Source: Medicago truncatula | Lineage: Eukaryota > Streptophyta > Magnoliopsida > Fabales > Fabaceae | Length of the DNA: 64,000 bases | Assembly (NCBI RefSeq): GCF_003473485.1 | Contig: NC_053046.1 | Coordinates: forward strand, 4,288,001-4,352,000 | Direction of reading: 5' to 3' | Notes under the pieces: model-generated | What the model saw: only the letters and a program-made list of their open reading frames with translations | Databases searched by the model: none | Told to the model about the DNA's origin: nothing | In this document: positions 11,512 through 22,796 of the stretch, in pieces | How the letters are laid out: every line of letters begins with the position of its first letter | Numbering within the stretch: the first letter of the stretch is position 1 | Translations under genes and position numbers: made by a program

Positions 11512-13679
11512 ATGAATCGTCACATTCGTACACCTATGATGAATTTTCAACAAGTATATCCTCATCTCTTTCAACAAGAGATTTCAAATTTGGGAAATTC
11601 TAGGTACGTGTTCTTTTTTCTACTTTAACTTGTCAAGTCCTTCAACATTTTTTTTCAGGAGAACTATTGCTAAATCATTATTTTTACAGTGTAATGAAAA
11701 AGGAAGAGCCTAGATGTGCACAAATGACAATTTTTTATGATGGGAAAGTAATTGTGTTTGATGATATTCCAGCTGAAAAAGTCAAGGGCATCATGGTCTT
11801 TTGCACCAAAGGAACTACTCCTACCTCTCATTCTCAAAACCACAACAATAACAACTATGCTTTCAGATTTGCTCAGAGTAACCCATCATTTCTTGCTATA
11901 AATTCAGCCAACAATTCTCTTCAAATGCCATCCACACCTGTTATTTATGGTAAAAAAATAGTTGGATATCTATTTGAGTGGATACGCATGTGCTTGATTT
12001 GTGTAATGATTTTATGTGTTTTTCATATTCATGACTTTCCTATTTATATATTCAGATTTACCAATGACTAGGAAAGCTTCACTTCATCGGTTCTTGGAGA
12101 AAAGGAAGGATAGGTAAACCATATCTCTCAAACAAATAAGAAAAATCTTAACTACAAATTACTGTTTGATTGTAAAAAAAGGATTAAACATATTTTTAAT
12201 CCATACAAAATCATAAATTTTTAAGTTTAGTCCTTATAAAATTTTAGTCCTTCGATCCATAATATTGTAGTTTGTAAAAAAAAAAATCATAAATTGATAA
12301 TTTTAGTCCTTATTTTAAAAACTTTTTACAAAAAAATTATATTTTTTAGTCCTCCAAAATAGTTCATATATAAAACGCAAATAGGAATTAAAAGTAAATA
12401 ATATTTTTAAAGGACTAAACTTAAAAACTTATAATTTTGTAGGAACGAAAACCATATCTAACCGTAAAAAAAAATAAAGATAAAGGGTTAAATATATGTT
12501 TGCGGTGTTGAGTTAGTCTGAAAACTTTTTTTTGAAGAAGTTAGTCTGAAAACTTAAGAGGAGTGATAGTATATAATAGTCTCAAACTTTTTTTTGCTTG
12601 GTGTTTCTGTTCAGATTTACTGTATTTTTTCTTTTACCTTTCTTTTTACACTATATTTTATTATTTTTGGCAACTAACTCTAGTATTATTTAACTTAAAT
12701 ATATTTTATCAAAAAATATAAAATATATGAGTAAATACTTTGTAAAAAAAATAGTTTAATATCATATTTTTTATTTAAATTAATATATAGAAAATTTATT
12801 TATTTAAATGAAATAATATTTTTACATTTAGTATTGATCTACATACACATTCAATTATGTCCATTTACTTGTATTTAACTCTGTCCATTTTAGTAATTAT
12901 ACATTCAAAAATAATTTTGATCAAACATATCCAAACAACATTCAATTTGTTTAATCAATTTTAAATTATTGTATTCAAACATAAATCAATTCTCTCAAAA
13001 TCAATTATGTCAGAATCAATTCTATCAAAATCAATTCTGTCAAAATCAATTCTATCTAAAACTGAATCAAACACACACTGAATCTCGACGATCAATTTGT
13101 AACATTACACTGTTATTAAATTGATTAAACAATTGAATGTTTTTGTAGAAATTTATTTCTTTAAAGCTTGAAATTTATCTCGGCGATCATGTGCCCTAAT
13201 GCCAATTTATTTTTTTAAAGATTGAAATTTAATTTTTTTCTTTAAATACTTTGTTTTTGTAGAAATTTTAACATGTGCCCTAAGAACACAAGTTAACATA
13301 ACTCTTAAATTATTATTACTAAAAATAATCTTCACTGTTAATTTGTAGTCAGATAATTGAAATCAATAATTTCTCTGCACAGAGGAAATGCATGTAATCA
13401 GAATCCAAGAAAATTATCCCCTTACTTTTTGTTTCGAAATAGTTTGAGTCGTGGCAAATTGATAAACTTTTTTTTTCTTATTATGATTTTTGTGATCCAT
13501 ATTTTTACTGATATCTTTGTTTATGTTTCTACAGAATTGCTGCTAGGGCACCATATCAAACAAGTAACCAAAAAAACCATAATAAGCCAATTAATGAATT
13601 CATGTCATGGCTCTCCTTGGCACCACAATCACCACAAGACCACAGATCAGAATGTAGCTCCAGCTCTGTGTTTCTTTAA
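11512..13679 (+). CDS. JAZ: JAZ/TIFY jasmonate repressor, copy A
   Basis: JAZ proteins repress MYC-type transcription factors and are degraded through COI1 when jasmonoyl-isoleucine appears. Four exons (11512-11603, 11690-11949, 12056-12113, 13535-13679) with GT/AG sites give 184 residues. The start is the ATG shared with copies C and D (MNRH..., PMMNFQQ). The TIFY core TIFYDG is at residues 44-49 within MTIFYDGKVIVFDDIPAEKV. The Jas motif LPMTRKASLHRFLEKRKDR plus IAARAPYQ spans about 119-145. The tail MSWLSLAP resembles the JAZ1/2 end. The Jas intron splits the motif after KDR, as is usual in JAZ genes. The N terminus shows no LxLxL EAR motif, so repression would go through NINJA/TPL. A TATA-like TATAAAC lies at 11439. 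Intron 3 (1421 nt) hosts a MITE. The closest subgroup is uncertain (TIFY10/11-like). Confidence 0.93.
12181..12463. mobile_element. Mutator-like MITE in JAZ-A intron 3, 9-bp target duplication
   Basis: The left end GGATTAAACATATTTTTAAT and a right end finishing CCATATCTAACC are imperfect inverted repeats, with inner pairs such as TTTTTAAGTTTAGTCCT and its complement. The direct repeat GTAAAAAAA (9 bp) flanks it at 12172-12180 and 12464-12472. Because that repeat is low-complexity, the target-duplication evidence is weaker than for the other Mutator-like elements here. Confidence 0.7.
12986..13060. repeat. Five-unit 15-bp tandem repeat in JAZ-A intron 3
   Basis: Units of the form TCAATTCTATCAAAA occur five times at exact 15-bp spacing, with one to three changes each. 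The same phrase recurs singly near 9600-9680 and 23990-24050, so the tandem run lies inside a dispersed repeat family. Confidence 0.8.
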
Positions 13680-14039
13680 CTTTTCTTTGTTTAACTCTAT
13701 ATATCTATGAACTAAATGTTTGTGTATGTTGTGGCTCATGCTTATTAGTACCCATAATTAATTAAGAAGAGTGTAGTTCTGATTGACCCAAAAGAAGTCT
13801 AATTCTGGAAACCTCTACATTCACTGTATATGCATCTATTTAGCAGTGTTGTTATAGAAAATGTCCTCAATAATCAATATGATCATTCTTCTCTCCATAT
13901 CAATTCTTCCATCAACACAAAGCTTTATATCGCTGCTAGGATTGTTCAAAAAATCATAAACTGAGTCGTACGTTCATAAAACCTAATTGTGTCTTTTAAA
14001 AAAAAAACTTAATTGTGACCGACATCAAAACAACCTAGT

Positions 14040-14300
14040 AATTGTTGAAATTTTAGGTCTAACTCATCCTTACCAAACTGACTTGTAAGGTGAGGATTGC
14101 CTCCTCTTTATATACTCTTCTCAAGAGTCTCTTATCTATCCAAGGTGAGACTTGGGTTTTTTCCAATACACCCCCTCACACCCAGCACTCTTTAGGCTTG
14201 GTGCGTGAATAGGTTTAGACGGCCCTTGAATTCGACAAGCTCTAATATGGTGTCAATTGATCGAGATTGAGCCATCATGAAGGAAGTAGTATAAATTAAT
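14040..14300. repeat. Dispersed repeat fragment, family uncertain
   Basis: It contains phrases I associate with a common legume repeat: GGTCTAACTCATCCTTACCA, CTTGTAAGGTGAGGATTG, then GAGACTTGGGTTTTTTCCAA and a CCCAGCACTCT segment. It may be an LTR/TRIM-type fossil or a MITE piece; the ends are not clear. No coding content is visible. Confidence 0.4.
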
Positions 14301-14776
14301 CTGCCAAAAAAAAAATGAAAAACGAAAAAAGGGGGTAGGATGACGTCAAGTGAGAGGAAACCACCCTGAAAGATGATGATGCCATCTCAAATGGTGCCCT
14401 GTAAAGGAAAATAGGACATTTTAGATATTTATTTTCAATGTCGAAGAGTACATTGAATAATTTTTTTCAAAAGTAGGTCAATCAAAAAAAAAAAGTTGTT
14501 TTACCTCTCACATTTGCTCCACTTTTTAATCTTATAAAACATATAATTTTTCTACCTTGTTATTTGCGTGTGGCAAACCCTTGTCACTACCGGTCACTAT
14601 TATAAGCAAAAATCTACAATTAGATTTATTCAATTAATGATGTATATGTTATTTATTATATATCAAATACATCATTTAATTAATGAATATAAAATGTTGA
14701 TTTTTGTTTATAATAGTGATCGGAAAAAAAAAAGACATTTTTCGAGGGGTTCCTAGGACCTTGCTCCTCACAAAAG

Positions 14777-16371
14777 CAATTAATTTCCGTGGGGTTTGTG
14801 CCCCTGAAAAATATCTTTGTGAAACCAGCTTACTTTTTGGGTCTCTCTATTGGTGGTGATCCGCGTCGATTGATTTTTTGGGAACCTCTTTTGCGTAGTA
14901 TTAAATCGAGATTGTCTGATTTCAATAGTCGGTTTTTATCGTTTGGTGGCCGGTTAGTTCTCCTAAAGTCTATCTTGACCTCTCTACCTGTCTATGCTCT
15001 TTCCTTCTTCAAGACTCCGTCAGGTATAATTTCTTCCCTTGATTCTATTTTTTCTAATTTTTTTTTGGGGGGATGTGAGGATTCTAGGAAGCTCTCGTGG
15101 GTTAGTTGGACCACTATTTGTTCTCGGAGGGAGTATGGAGGTTTGGGGGTGCGGAGGTTGCGGGAGTTTAATGTTGCGTTATTAGGCAAATGGTGTTGGC
15201 ATTTGTTGGTTGAGAGGAGTAGTTTATGGTATAGGGTGTTGGTGGCGAGGTATGGTGAGGAGGATGGGAGGTTGGCGGTTGGGGCCCGGAGAGGTTCTTC
15301 TTGGTGGCACGCGATTGCTAATATTAGGGATGGGGTTTTGGGTGTTGGTGGTGGGTGGTTTCAGGAAGGAGTGTCTCGTCTGGTAGGGGACGGGGCTGAT
15401 ACTTTATTTTGGCATGATTTGTGGTTGGGTGCGGTGCCTTTTCGTGTGCGCTTTAGGCGCCTTTATGACCTGGCGATTGATAAGTCATGCACGGTCGCTC
15501 ACATGTTCTCTAGTGGGTGGGATGTGGGGGGAGCGAGTTGGAGATGGAGTCGGAGATTGTGGGTGTGGGAGGAGGAGATGCTGGGGGAGTGTGCTATTTT
15601 ACTTCGTAATGTTTCTTTGTAGATTGGTGTTAGAGATACTTGGAGATGGTTGCTGGATCACTCGGCAGGTTATACAGTCAGTAGCGCCTATCAGTTGTTG
15701 ACTTCTCAGGATATCCCTCATGTCGAAGGTGCAGTTGCGTTGGTTTGGCATAATCATATTCCGCTTAAGGTCTCAATTTTTGCTTGGAGGCTGTTGCGGA
15801 ATCGCTTGCCGACACGGCAAAATCTGGTTCATCGTGGAATCCTTTCAGATACTGCTGCTGGTTGTTTGTTAGGGTGCGGAGCTGTGGAGACTTCTCAGCA
15901 TTTATTCATTTCTTGTGATTTTTATGGTTCATTGTGGTCTCTTGTTCGGGCATGGCTTGGTGTCTCTGGACCTGATCCCTGTATTGTTTCCGATCATTTT
16001 CTTCAGTTTACTCATTCCGCAGGTGGTTTGCGAGCAAGACGCTCTTTTATGCAGCTTGTCTGGTTGCTTTGCGCGTGGATTATATGGAATGACCGTAATC
16101 AAAGGTTGTTTAATAATGTAGGTAGTTCCATTGATCAGTTGTTGGATAAGGTCAAGTGGCATTCTTTGTGGTGGTTAAAAGCTAGTCATGTCGTTTTTGT
16201 TTTTGGTTCTGATTTGTGGTGGTCAAGACCCTTGGATTGTTTGGGTCTTGGCTAACTCTTGATTGACTTTGTATATCTGTAATTTTTTGGGGACCCCTTG
16301 GTACACCTTGTACTAGGGGGAGCCCTTGACTTGTTAATATAAGTTCCATTTTTGATTGTTCAAAAAAAAAA
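14777..16371 (+). mobile_element. L1-type LINE, 5'-truncated, 3' half of ORF2
   Basis: The reading frame from 14789 begins inside the reverse transcriptase (FLGLSIGGDPRR, FGGRLVLLKSIL, LPVYALSFFKTP, LGVRRLREFN, LLGKWCWHLL) and continues to the zinc-binding zf-RVT region (VWHNHIPLKVSIFAWRLLRN, PTRQNLVHRGIL, then CAWIIWNDRN). One in-frame TAG at 15620-15622 divides otherwise open sequence in the same frame, so the copy is fairly young. The 3' UTR ends GTTAATATAAGTTCC, and a poly(A) run follows at 16361. The 5' boundary and target duplication are not certain (AATTAA-like sequence occurs on both sides). It lacks the endonuclease and ORF1 and is not autonomous. Confidence 0.88.
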
Positions 16372-17222
16372 AATTAACTATTTTGATGTATTTATATAAA
16401 TATTCAAAAAATAATATATTAACACATATAAATAATGATACATATATGTGTCGGTTTAAAAAAATTATAACTTGTGTGTATATACAAATTAAACTCTTAT
16501 AAATATTTAAATTTAAAATAATTAGGATATATGTTTAGTTTTAAGGAAATGAATTTTTATGGGAGAGTAAAGTGTACTGTAATCTTTGTACCAAAAAAAA
16601 GTGTACTGTGATGTATGATCTTTAACCATTCTAATTCATCTCATTTAAAAGTATGTGTACTCTCTCATGCATGCTGTTATAAAAATGTACTACAAGTTAT
16701 GGGGCGCCGTTTGAGGTAGGCGACCTTTATGGGTCATGTATGGTAGGACATGCATTTACAAGTTTTTTTTTTTTTTTTTTATGTTGGTCTTATAACTTGC
16801 ATTTGTAGGTCAAGCCAGTATTAGTTACCTGTTGTTGCAGGTCATCAGTAATATATTAATCACATATAACTTTAAAAATAATTTGATGTATATATGTATG
16901 TGGTTTTTCCAAACTACAAAATTAATAGTTAACTTTAATATTTAACTATTAATTGTTTGTTTTTTTTAAAAAATAATATAAATTTTTAAGCTTGGGGGCA
17001 TTTTGCACATAAGTGCAAAACTTCAGGTGGATATTTGCAAAACGTCATGTTCACTAACAGAAAAATTTGACGGAGGGGGTAAATTGACTAATATTGTGAA
17101 ATTTCAAGGGGGTAATTGAAGTTTTGTTAATTTCAGGGGGATAATTGATGAAACTTACAATTTCAGGGGGGAAATTGACTATTTACTCATTACTTTATTA
17201 AAGACAAAAATTAAACATTATA

Positions 17223-17479
17223 CTCCCTCCGTCCCTCAATAAATGACCTAGTTGACAATATACATTATTGACTTAATATACTTTGACCATATTTTTCTAC
17301 TAATTCACAAAGATAAATAATATCATATAAGATGTTGTTGGAATCGTCTCGATAAATATTTTTAAAATATTAAGTTTTCATAATTTTTTTAATAGAGAAT
17401 TGAAGATATCAAAGATAAAACATATGCATTGGTACGTGTGTCGAAGTCAACTAGATCATTTAATATGAGACGGAGGAAG
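17223..17479. mobile_element. Stowaway-type MITE, 257 bp
   Basis: The terminal sequence CTCCCTCCGTCCCTCA has its inverted counterpart TGAGACGGAGGAAG at the right end. The subterminal pair CTAGTTGAC/GTCAACTAG is also inverted. A TA dinucleotide flanks each side (17221-17222 and 17480-17481), the Tc1/mariner target. It lies about 380 bp upstream of the exon 1 remnant of JAZ copy B. Confidence 0.85.
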
Positions 17480-17857
17480 TAATATACATTGTCAGTGGGT
17501 CAACATGTCTAAAGATCTATGTCATTCAAAACTTCTTTTCAAATCCAATGGCTAAAAAGCATTTTAGAAACAAACAAAAAAAAAAAATGTAGTCATCTAC
17601 TGTAGGAGACCCATTGAGGTCTCCTACCTTAGCCTAAGCCCAAGTTATGGAGTACATAACACGCATAACTCGTGCGTATGCTTTGAAGTGAACTCAAGTT
17701 CCTTTCATAAAAACAAGTTTTTTTACGCAATCATAAATACAAGTTAAAACTTTCACCGCTCTCTCTTCACTCACACCACCCTCCTCAACTACTCTTTCAT
17801 AATAATTCAAGTTTCATTTGACTTATTTATTTCGAACCACCAATAGCACAAAGCAAC

Positions 17858-17930
17858 ATGAATCACTACAAACAAACGTACGTACACCTATGAATTTTCA
17901 ACAAGCTCCCCTTCTCTTTCTACAAGAGGT
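17858..17930 (+). pseudogene. Remnant of JAZ copy B exon 1
   Basis: The sequence matches exon 1 of the other copies (ATGAATCACTACA..., CCTATGAATTTTCAACAAG, TTTCTACAAGAG). The frame from ATG 17858 hits TGA after ten codons. After CAAGAG the conserved end, including the AG|GT donor, is replaced by unrelated sequence (GTTGAAAAAGATTG). The normal first exon is therefore lost in copy B. Confidence 0.85.
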
Positions 17931-18217
17931 TGAAAAAGATTGATAGACATCCTTTTTTATACATCTCTCATGTACACCTCATGTGTTAGGGATATTTTAA
18001 TAATTTCACATCACATCACCACCATTTTTTATCTCTTATTTCAATGTTTTTGCCATATGTCACAAATATGTGTGGGTGTAAAAGGATATATGTCACCTAA
18101 AATGGTTCATGTATAAGAGCTCTTTTTTTAGCCACTAAATCATGAATTCATGATTCATGTTTATAACATGGTCAATTTGCATTAAATTAATTGTTAATGT
18201 TGTTTTATTACAGTGTA

Positions 18218-19127
18218 ATGAAGGCTAATATTATCAAGGAAGAGCCTAAATGTACCCAAATGACAATTTTTTATGATGGGAAAATAATTGTGTTTGATGA
18301 TATTCCAGCTGAAAAAGTCGAGGACATCATGGTCTTTTCCTCCGAAGGAACTACAACCTCTCGAAACCACAAAAATAACAACTATGCTTTCAGATTTGCT
18401 CAGAGCCACCCATCATTTCTTGCTAGAAATTCTGCCAACAATTCTGTTCAAGTACCGTCCTCACCTGTTATTTATGGTAAAAACAATAATTGGATAACTA
18501 TTTGAATGAGTGGTGTGCTTTTGATTTGTGTAATGATTTTATGTGTGTTTTTCATATTCATGACTTTCCTATTTATATATATTCAGATTTACCAATGACT
18601 AGGAAAGCTTCACTTCATCGGTTCTTGGAGAAAAGGAAGGATAGGTAAGCCTGCCCCCAAACAAATAATGAAAATCTTAACCACAAATTATTGTTTCATC
18701 GTAAAAAAGAGTTTAAATATGTTTTTAGTCCATATTAATTTTTTGTTTTAATCTCTGTAATAAAAAATTAAGCTTTTAATCCTAAAAAAATTTCATCACT
18801 TCTTTTGTTCCTTTCTTTTTATTGAACTCGTGTCTAACTCTCATATTTTTTTAATGAATAATTATTGTTTGTGGTGCTGAGTTAGCTGGTCTGAAAATTT
18901 AAGAGGAGTGCTAGTGTATAACTGTCTCAAACCTTTTTTTTTTTGTTGGATTCTTGTTTCTTCCTCGTTCTTTTGCAAAAATATTGAATTTTTACTGATA
19001 TGTTTGTTTATGTTTCTACAGAATTGCTGCAAAGGCACCATATCAAACAAGTAACCCAACAAACCTTAATAAGCCAATTAACGAATTCATGTCATGGCTC
19101 TCCTTGGCACCACAAATCAGAATGTAG
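18218..19127 (+). CDS. JAZ: JAZ/TIFY repressor, copy B, 5'-damaged
   Basis: Exons 2 to 4 (exon 2 starts 18214 and ends 18476; 18587-18644; 19022-19127) keep all splice sites and phases of the family. The core TIFYDG lies in MTIFYDGKIIVFDDIPAEKV, and the Jas motif LPMTRKASLHRFLEKRKDR with IAAKAPYQ is intact. The first exon has lost its frame and donor, so I start the CDS at the in-frame ATG 18218 in exon 2 (MKANIIKEEPKC), giving about 140 residues. The C terminus also differs: relative to copy A, 17 nt are missing after the PQ codons, so the protein ends PQIRM instead of the serine-rich tail. Both functional motifs survive, so it could act if transcribed from a new start. Otherwise it is a young pseudogene. 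Confidence 0.75.
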
Positions 19128-19292
19128 CTCCACCTCTGTGTTTCCTTAAAAAAAAATTGTTTAACTATATATATTTATAAACTAGATCAATCATTAGGGT
19201 GTTTCTCTATTTTGTAGGACTTGGTCTTAGTCCTATGCTCACAAAAATATGCCTAAATATTTGTGAATGTTGTGGCTCATGCTTATTAGTAC

Positions 19293-20426
19293 GGTGGGGT
19301 TTAATATGGAAAAGGGAAGTTCTTTCCCATCATGGGAAAGTCGAACTAAAGCCATAGATTTAATATTTTTTTATTTGGATGGCTAAGATCCATGACCTGG
19401 TAATTGTTCTAACTTTTTGCTTGGTATTGTGAAACAAAGTGGTGGACCCCACCAATTGATTAAATAACAATTTTACATTTATTTGATTAATCGATTTTGA
19501 TTTTATTGCTGTTGTTATCAAATAAATGCAGTAATCAATTGGTTTTATTACTGTATCTGTCACCACATTATCATTTCTCTTGATGAATTTCATTCATCAT
19601 CCTTTGTCATATAATAATACCATCAAAGAACACGAAAATACATCTTGGATCAGTGACATAGAAAATGCCATAAAAATATTTTTTTAAAAATGCAAAATTC
19701 CAATTTTATGTTCAATAAATCAGATCTATAGCAATCATCACCATCTGTGTTTCAGACACAACTTACAAACTAATTCGTTACACATCAAAAATCTTATAAT
19801 TCTTCTAATGACAACGATATTTGTCCTAGATCTACGAATTTGCGTGTTCGATCAACAAAATTTGTATCTACCATTGTTAAATTCTCAGTAATGAAAAGAA
19901 AAATGGTGGTTATGACTTATGAACAAACATGTTCTTGAACAATAGTGAGACAGGTTAAGCTTTTTCCCTTTTGCTGAGTTTGACTACGATGAAAGTTTAA
20001 AGCTTTTCAACAATTAACTCTTGTGATGATTCACAATAAGTAAAAACATCAATTCACAAGAACTTGATGATGGAATTTGATTTCACTGTTTTTATTAGTA
20101 CCAACAACATACCTACTTTATTGAAGGAATTTGATTTAGTTGTTTTCATTAGGATTATTGAGATAAAATTTGATTACTGGGAAGAAGAAGATCTTAATGT
20201 ATGAACATTAGGAAGAAGCAAGAAGTGTGCGTAGAGAAAGAGAGTAAAAAGAGGAGAAAGAGAGAGGGAAGAGTGTATGGTACGGTGCCTGAAAAAAATA
20301 ACATTAAAAAACAAATTTCAGTTTTTTTTTTTTATTTTGAAACAGGTTGACAACTGCCACCTGTCCTAGAAAAGGGAGCTTTCCCAAGGTGGGAAAAAAC
20401 TCCTCATTCCCAGATTAAACGCCACC
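19293..20426. mobile_element. Mutator-like non-autonomous element in JAZ-B 3' flank, 9-bp duplication
   Basis: The ends GGTGGGGTTTAATATGG (19293 on) and CAGATTAAACGCCACC (to 20426) are inverted repeats. Further inverted similarity is seen in GGGAAAG/CTTTCCC-type blocks. The identical 9-bp repeat TATTAGTAC flanks it at 19284-19292 and 20427-20435. Copy A carries the uninterrupted site CTTATTAGTACCCATAATTA near 13740, which is the empty allele. No transposase is visible in its 1134 bp. Confidence 0.88.
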
Positions 20427-21308
20427 TATTAGTACCCATAATTAAGAGTGTAGTTCTGATTTACCTCAAAAGAATTGTAATTTTGGTTACTTACATTCAC
20501 TATATATGCGTCTATTTTTGTTATTAGAAAATTTCCTCAATATGATCGATCATCCTCCATATCAATTTTTCCATCAACACAAAGCTTTATATCGCCGATA
20601 GGATTGTTCAAAAAATCATAAACTGAGTTGTTGTGCAAAAAACCTAATTGTGACCGACAACTGAGCTAATTCGGTTCAATTTGTAAACCATTTGTCACAA
20701 TTTGGTTGTGTTTTTGGATTTAAACAAGATTAATGATTGTTGGTGCGAAACGAAAAATGACTACGGATGTGGTCTATTATGCTGATCAACTTATATACAA
20801 CCACTATGGCTTTATTCCAACAAAACCGGAAATTACATCCATTTAGCTTGATGCAGGTCAGTTGATTCGACCAAAAAAATACCTCGCACTAAATAGCAAT
20901 GGAATGTTGTTAAAAATTACGTTGCTAAATTTAAATGAAAAAAAAAAAATCAAGTTGACTAATACTGTTCAAATTTACTATTTGACAAATTCAAAGAGTA
21001 AATGGTGTACCCTTACAAGGACTAAATTGTTGATTTAGTCTTTAGTCAATATTAATTCATTCATCAACATAACTTCTTTAAAAAATAAAAAATAATCATT
21101 CATCAACGTAAAACTTTAGAGCCAAAATAATTGAAACTTACATGCACCAATCAATTTGAAATTTCCATTCTTCATGACTTTTATCGATTCTTCTGTGCAA
21201 GAAAGGAACAGCTGAACAACGTATCAAAACCAACCAAATATATGTCAATTATTATTATTTTGATCTTTTCTTGTCCGAGAGCATCACTTTACCTCTCATT
21301 CTACCAAT

Positions 21309-21360
21309 GCAAAAGTACAATTCGCTCTAAATAACCATTTACAGCGAATTGTACTTTTGC
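21309..21360. repeat. Perfect 18-bp hairpin
   Basis: GCAAAAGTACAATTCGCT at 21309-21326 is followed by a 16-nt loop and its exact reverse complement at 21343-21360. No gene lies within 1.5 kb. It may be a tiny palindromic MITE or the core of a larger one. Confidence 0.8.
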
Positions 21361-21779
21361 GAAGTATATCGACTGTGTATTCTAATAAGTCATTTTTTGT
21401 TGACCAACATTTTTCCATTACTCCACCCATAATTTCCGCTAAGGCTGTTTTTTTCATTGGTTGATTTCCTTTTCGTGAAGTGTTTGTGGGAATTTATGTT
21501 GTTGTATATAGCACCACTGTTTTCAATTATACTCTTTAATTAATTGTATGTGTGGGTCAATCCCAATATATTGTCACCAATATGTAAGATCGCAACATTC
21601 TTGTTTTAAAAGACGTATATGCAATTCTTTATTATGATTAAATGGTGACTCATGAGACTTTTTACTTTTCTAATGTCATTTTCTAATCCAGCGAACTCAG
21701 CAGCTTTCAGTGACAGGATTTACAACTACTTTTCCACTTTACAACCCAATAATATCGGGATGATAATGAGTATTCATGA

Positions 21780-22290
21780 GTACATGTAGTATGATATCCG
21801 TCTCCATTCCTTTGAATGAATGTGGTAAGCGTGTCTGCTCCGTATATGTGTGGGTACTCGCAATACAGGTATTCGCAGATATCCATGAATTTTTGGATTA
21901 TTGTTTTTAATTATCTAAAAACTTCGACTTTTAAACATCCTTGCAAATTTCATAATCTATACATAATTCATTCAAATTTCATAAACCATACAAATTCATA
22001 ATCATTACAAATTTAATAATCCTTACATAATGTATACAAATTCTTGAAGTCTATACACATTTTCACCTAATCACCGTCCAAAAAAGTATAGAAAGACTTA
22101 TATGTAGCGATATGTTAATAATTTATCTAATTTATTTACGGGTACAGATACCATCAAATCTGTATATGTATCCATCGAGTAACGGGTACTCAAACACCCA
22201 TGGATACCCGTTAAGCCATCCATCACGTGCATGTTGTGGATTTTATCCACGGATATCCGCAGGTAAGGTTTTTTTTGTCATCCCTAATGA
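21780..22290. repeat. Dispersed repeat with paired GGATATCC/GGGTACTC motifs
   Basis: The left part holds GGGTACTCGCAATACAGG and CGCAGATATCCATG. The right part holds inverted phrases such as CATGGATACCCGTTAAG and CCACGGATATCCGCAGG. This inverted layout suggests a degraded TIR element, but I cannot fix its ends. Confidence 0.45.
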
Positions 22291-22796
22291 TGACACTCTT
22301 TAAGTGCGGTTATTATATGTTGCAACATCTCTCAGCTCAAGCTAATGGATAATGCAATTCATAGATGATTTATTACACCTAAAGTTGTTAGCTGGTAACG
22401 ACAAACGTCTGAATTTTGGATCAGACAAATTCCTATCAGATGATTGAAACCTAAACGAATAGAACACAACCAAATATGAAACAGTCAAGTCATTTTCAAG
22501 TCTATTATTGGTTCATGAAGGTCGTAGGCATGTTAGAAGCAGTTAAAGCTAAGGGGAACTTGACAATTAAGAGAATTCATGGTTTTAAAACATAATATCT
22601 TCCTCAACGTAATCATTTAAATCACAAAGAAAATCAAAATTGAGAATTATTAGATGATACCTCGACCAAACAATTAGCATCAATTTTATTTTGAAACTTA
22701 TTTTATAAGTTCCCCAAGAGATATTTTGAGATGAAAAGGAAAGAAGGGATAACCTTTATCTTTTTCGAAAGTGATCTAGGCAAATAAAATAAATAA

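Larger units (their letters stand above)
13680..17857. other. Spacer between JAZ copies A and B
   Basis: The first 300 bp is a 3' flank shared with copy B (CTTATTAGTACCCATAATTA and a CTTTATATCGC phrase). A dispersed legume-type repeat fragment follows at about 14040-14300, then a LINE at 14777-16371, low-complexity DNA, and a Stowaway MITE at 17223-17479. No host gene is seen. Confidence 0.6.

Noticed and set aside
14344-14410. TGACGTCA-like element as a regulatory site for JAZ copy B
   Set aside because: GATGACGTCAAG resembles a TGA/bZIP site, but it lies 3.5 kb upstream with a LINE and a MITE in between; no conservation in sister copies.
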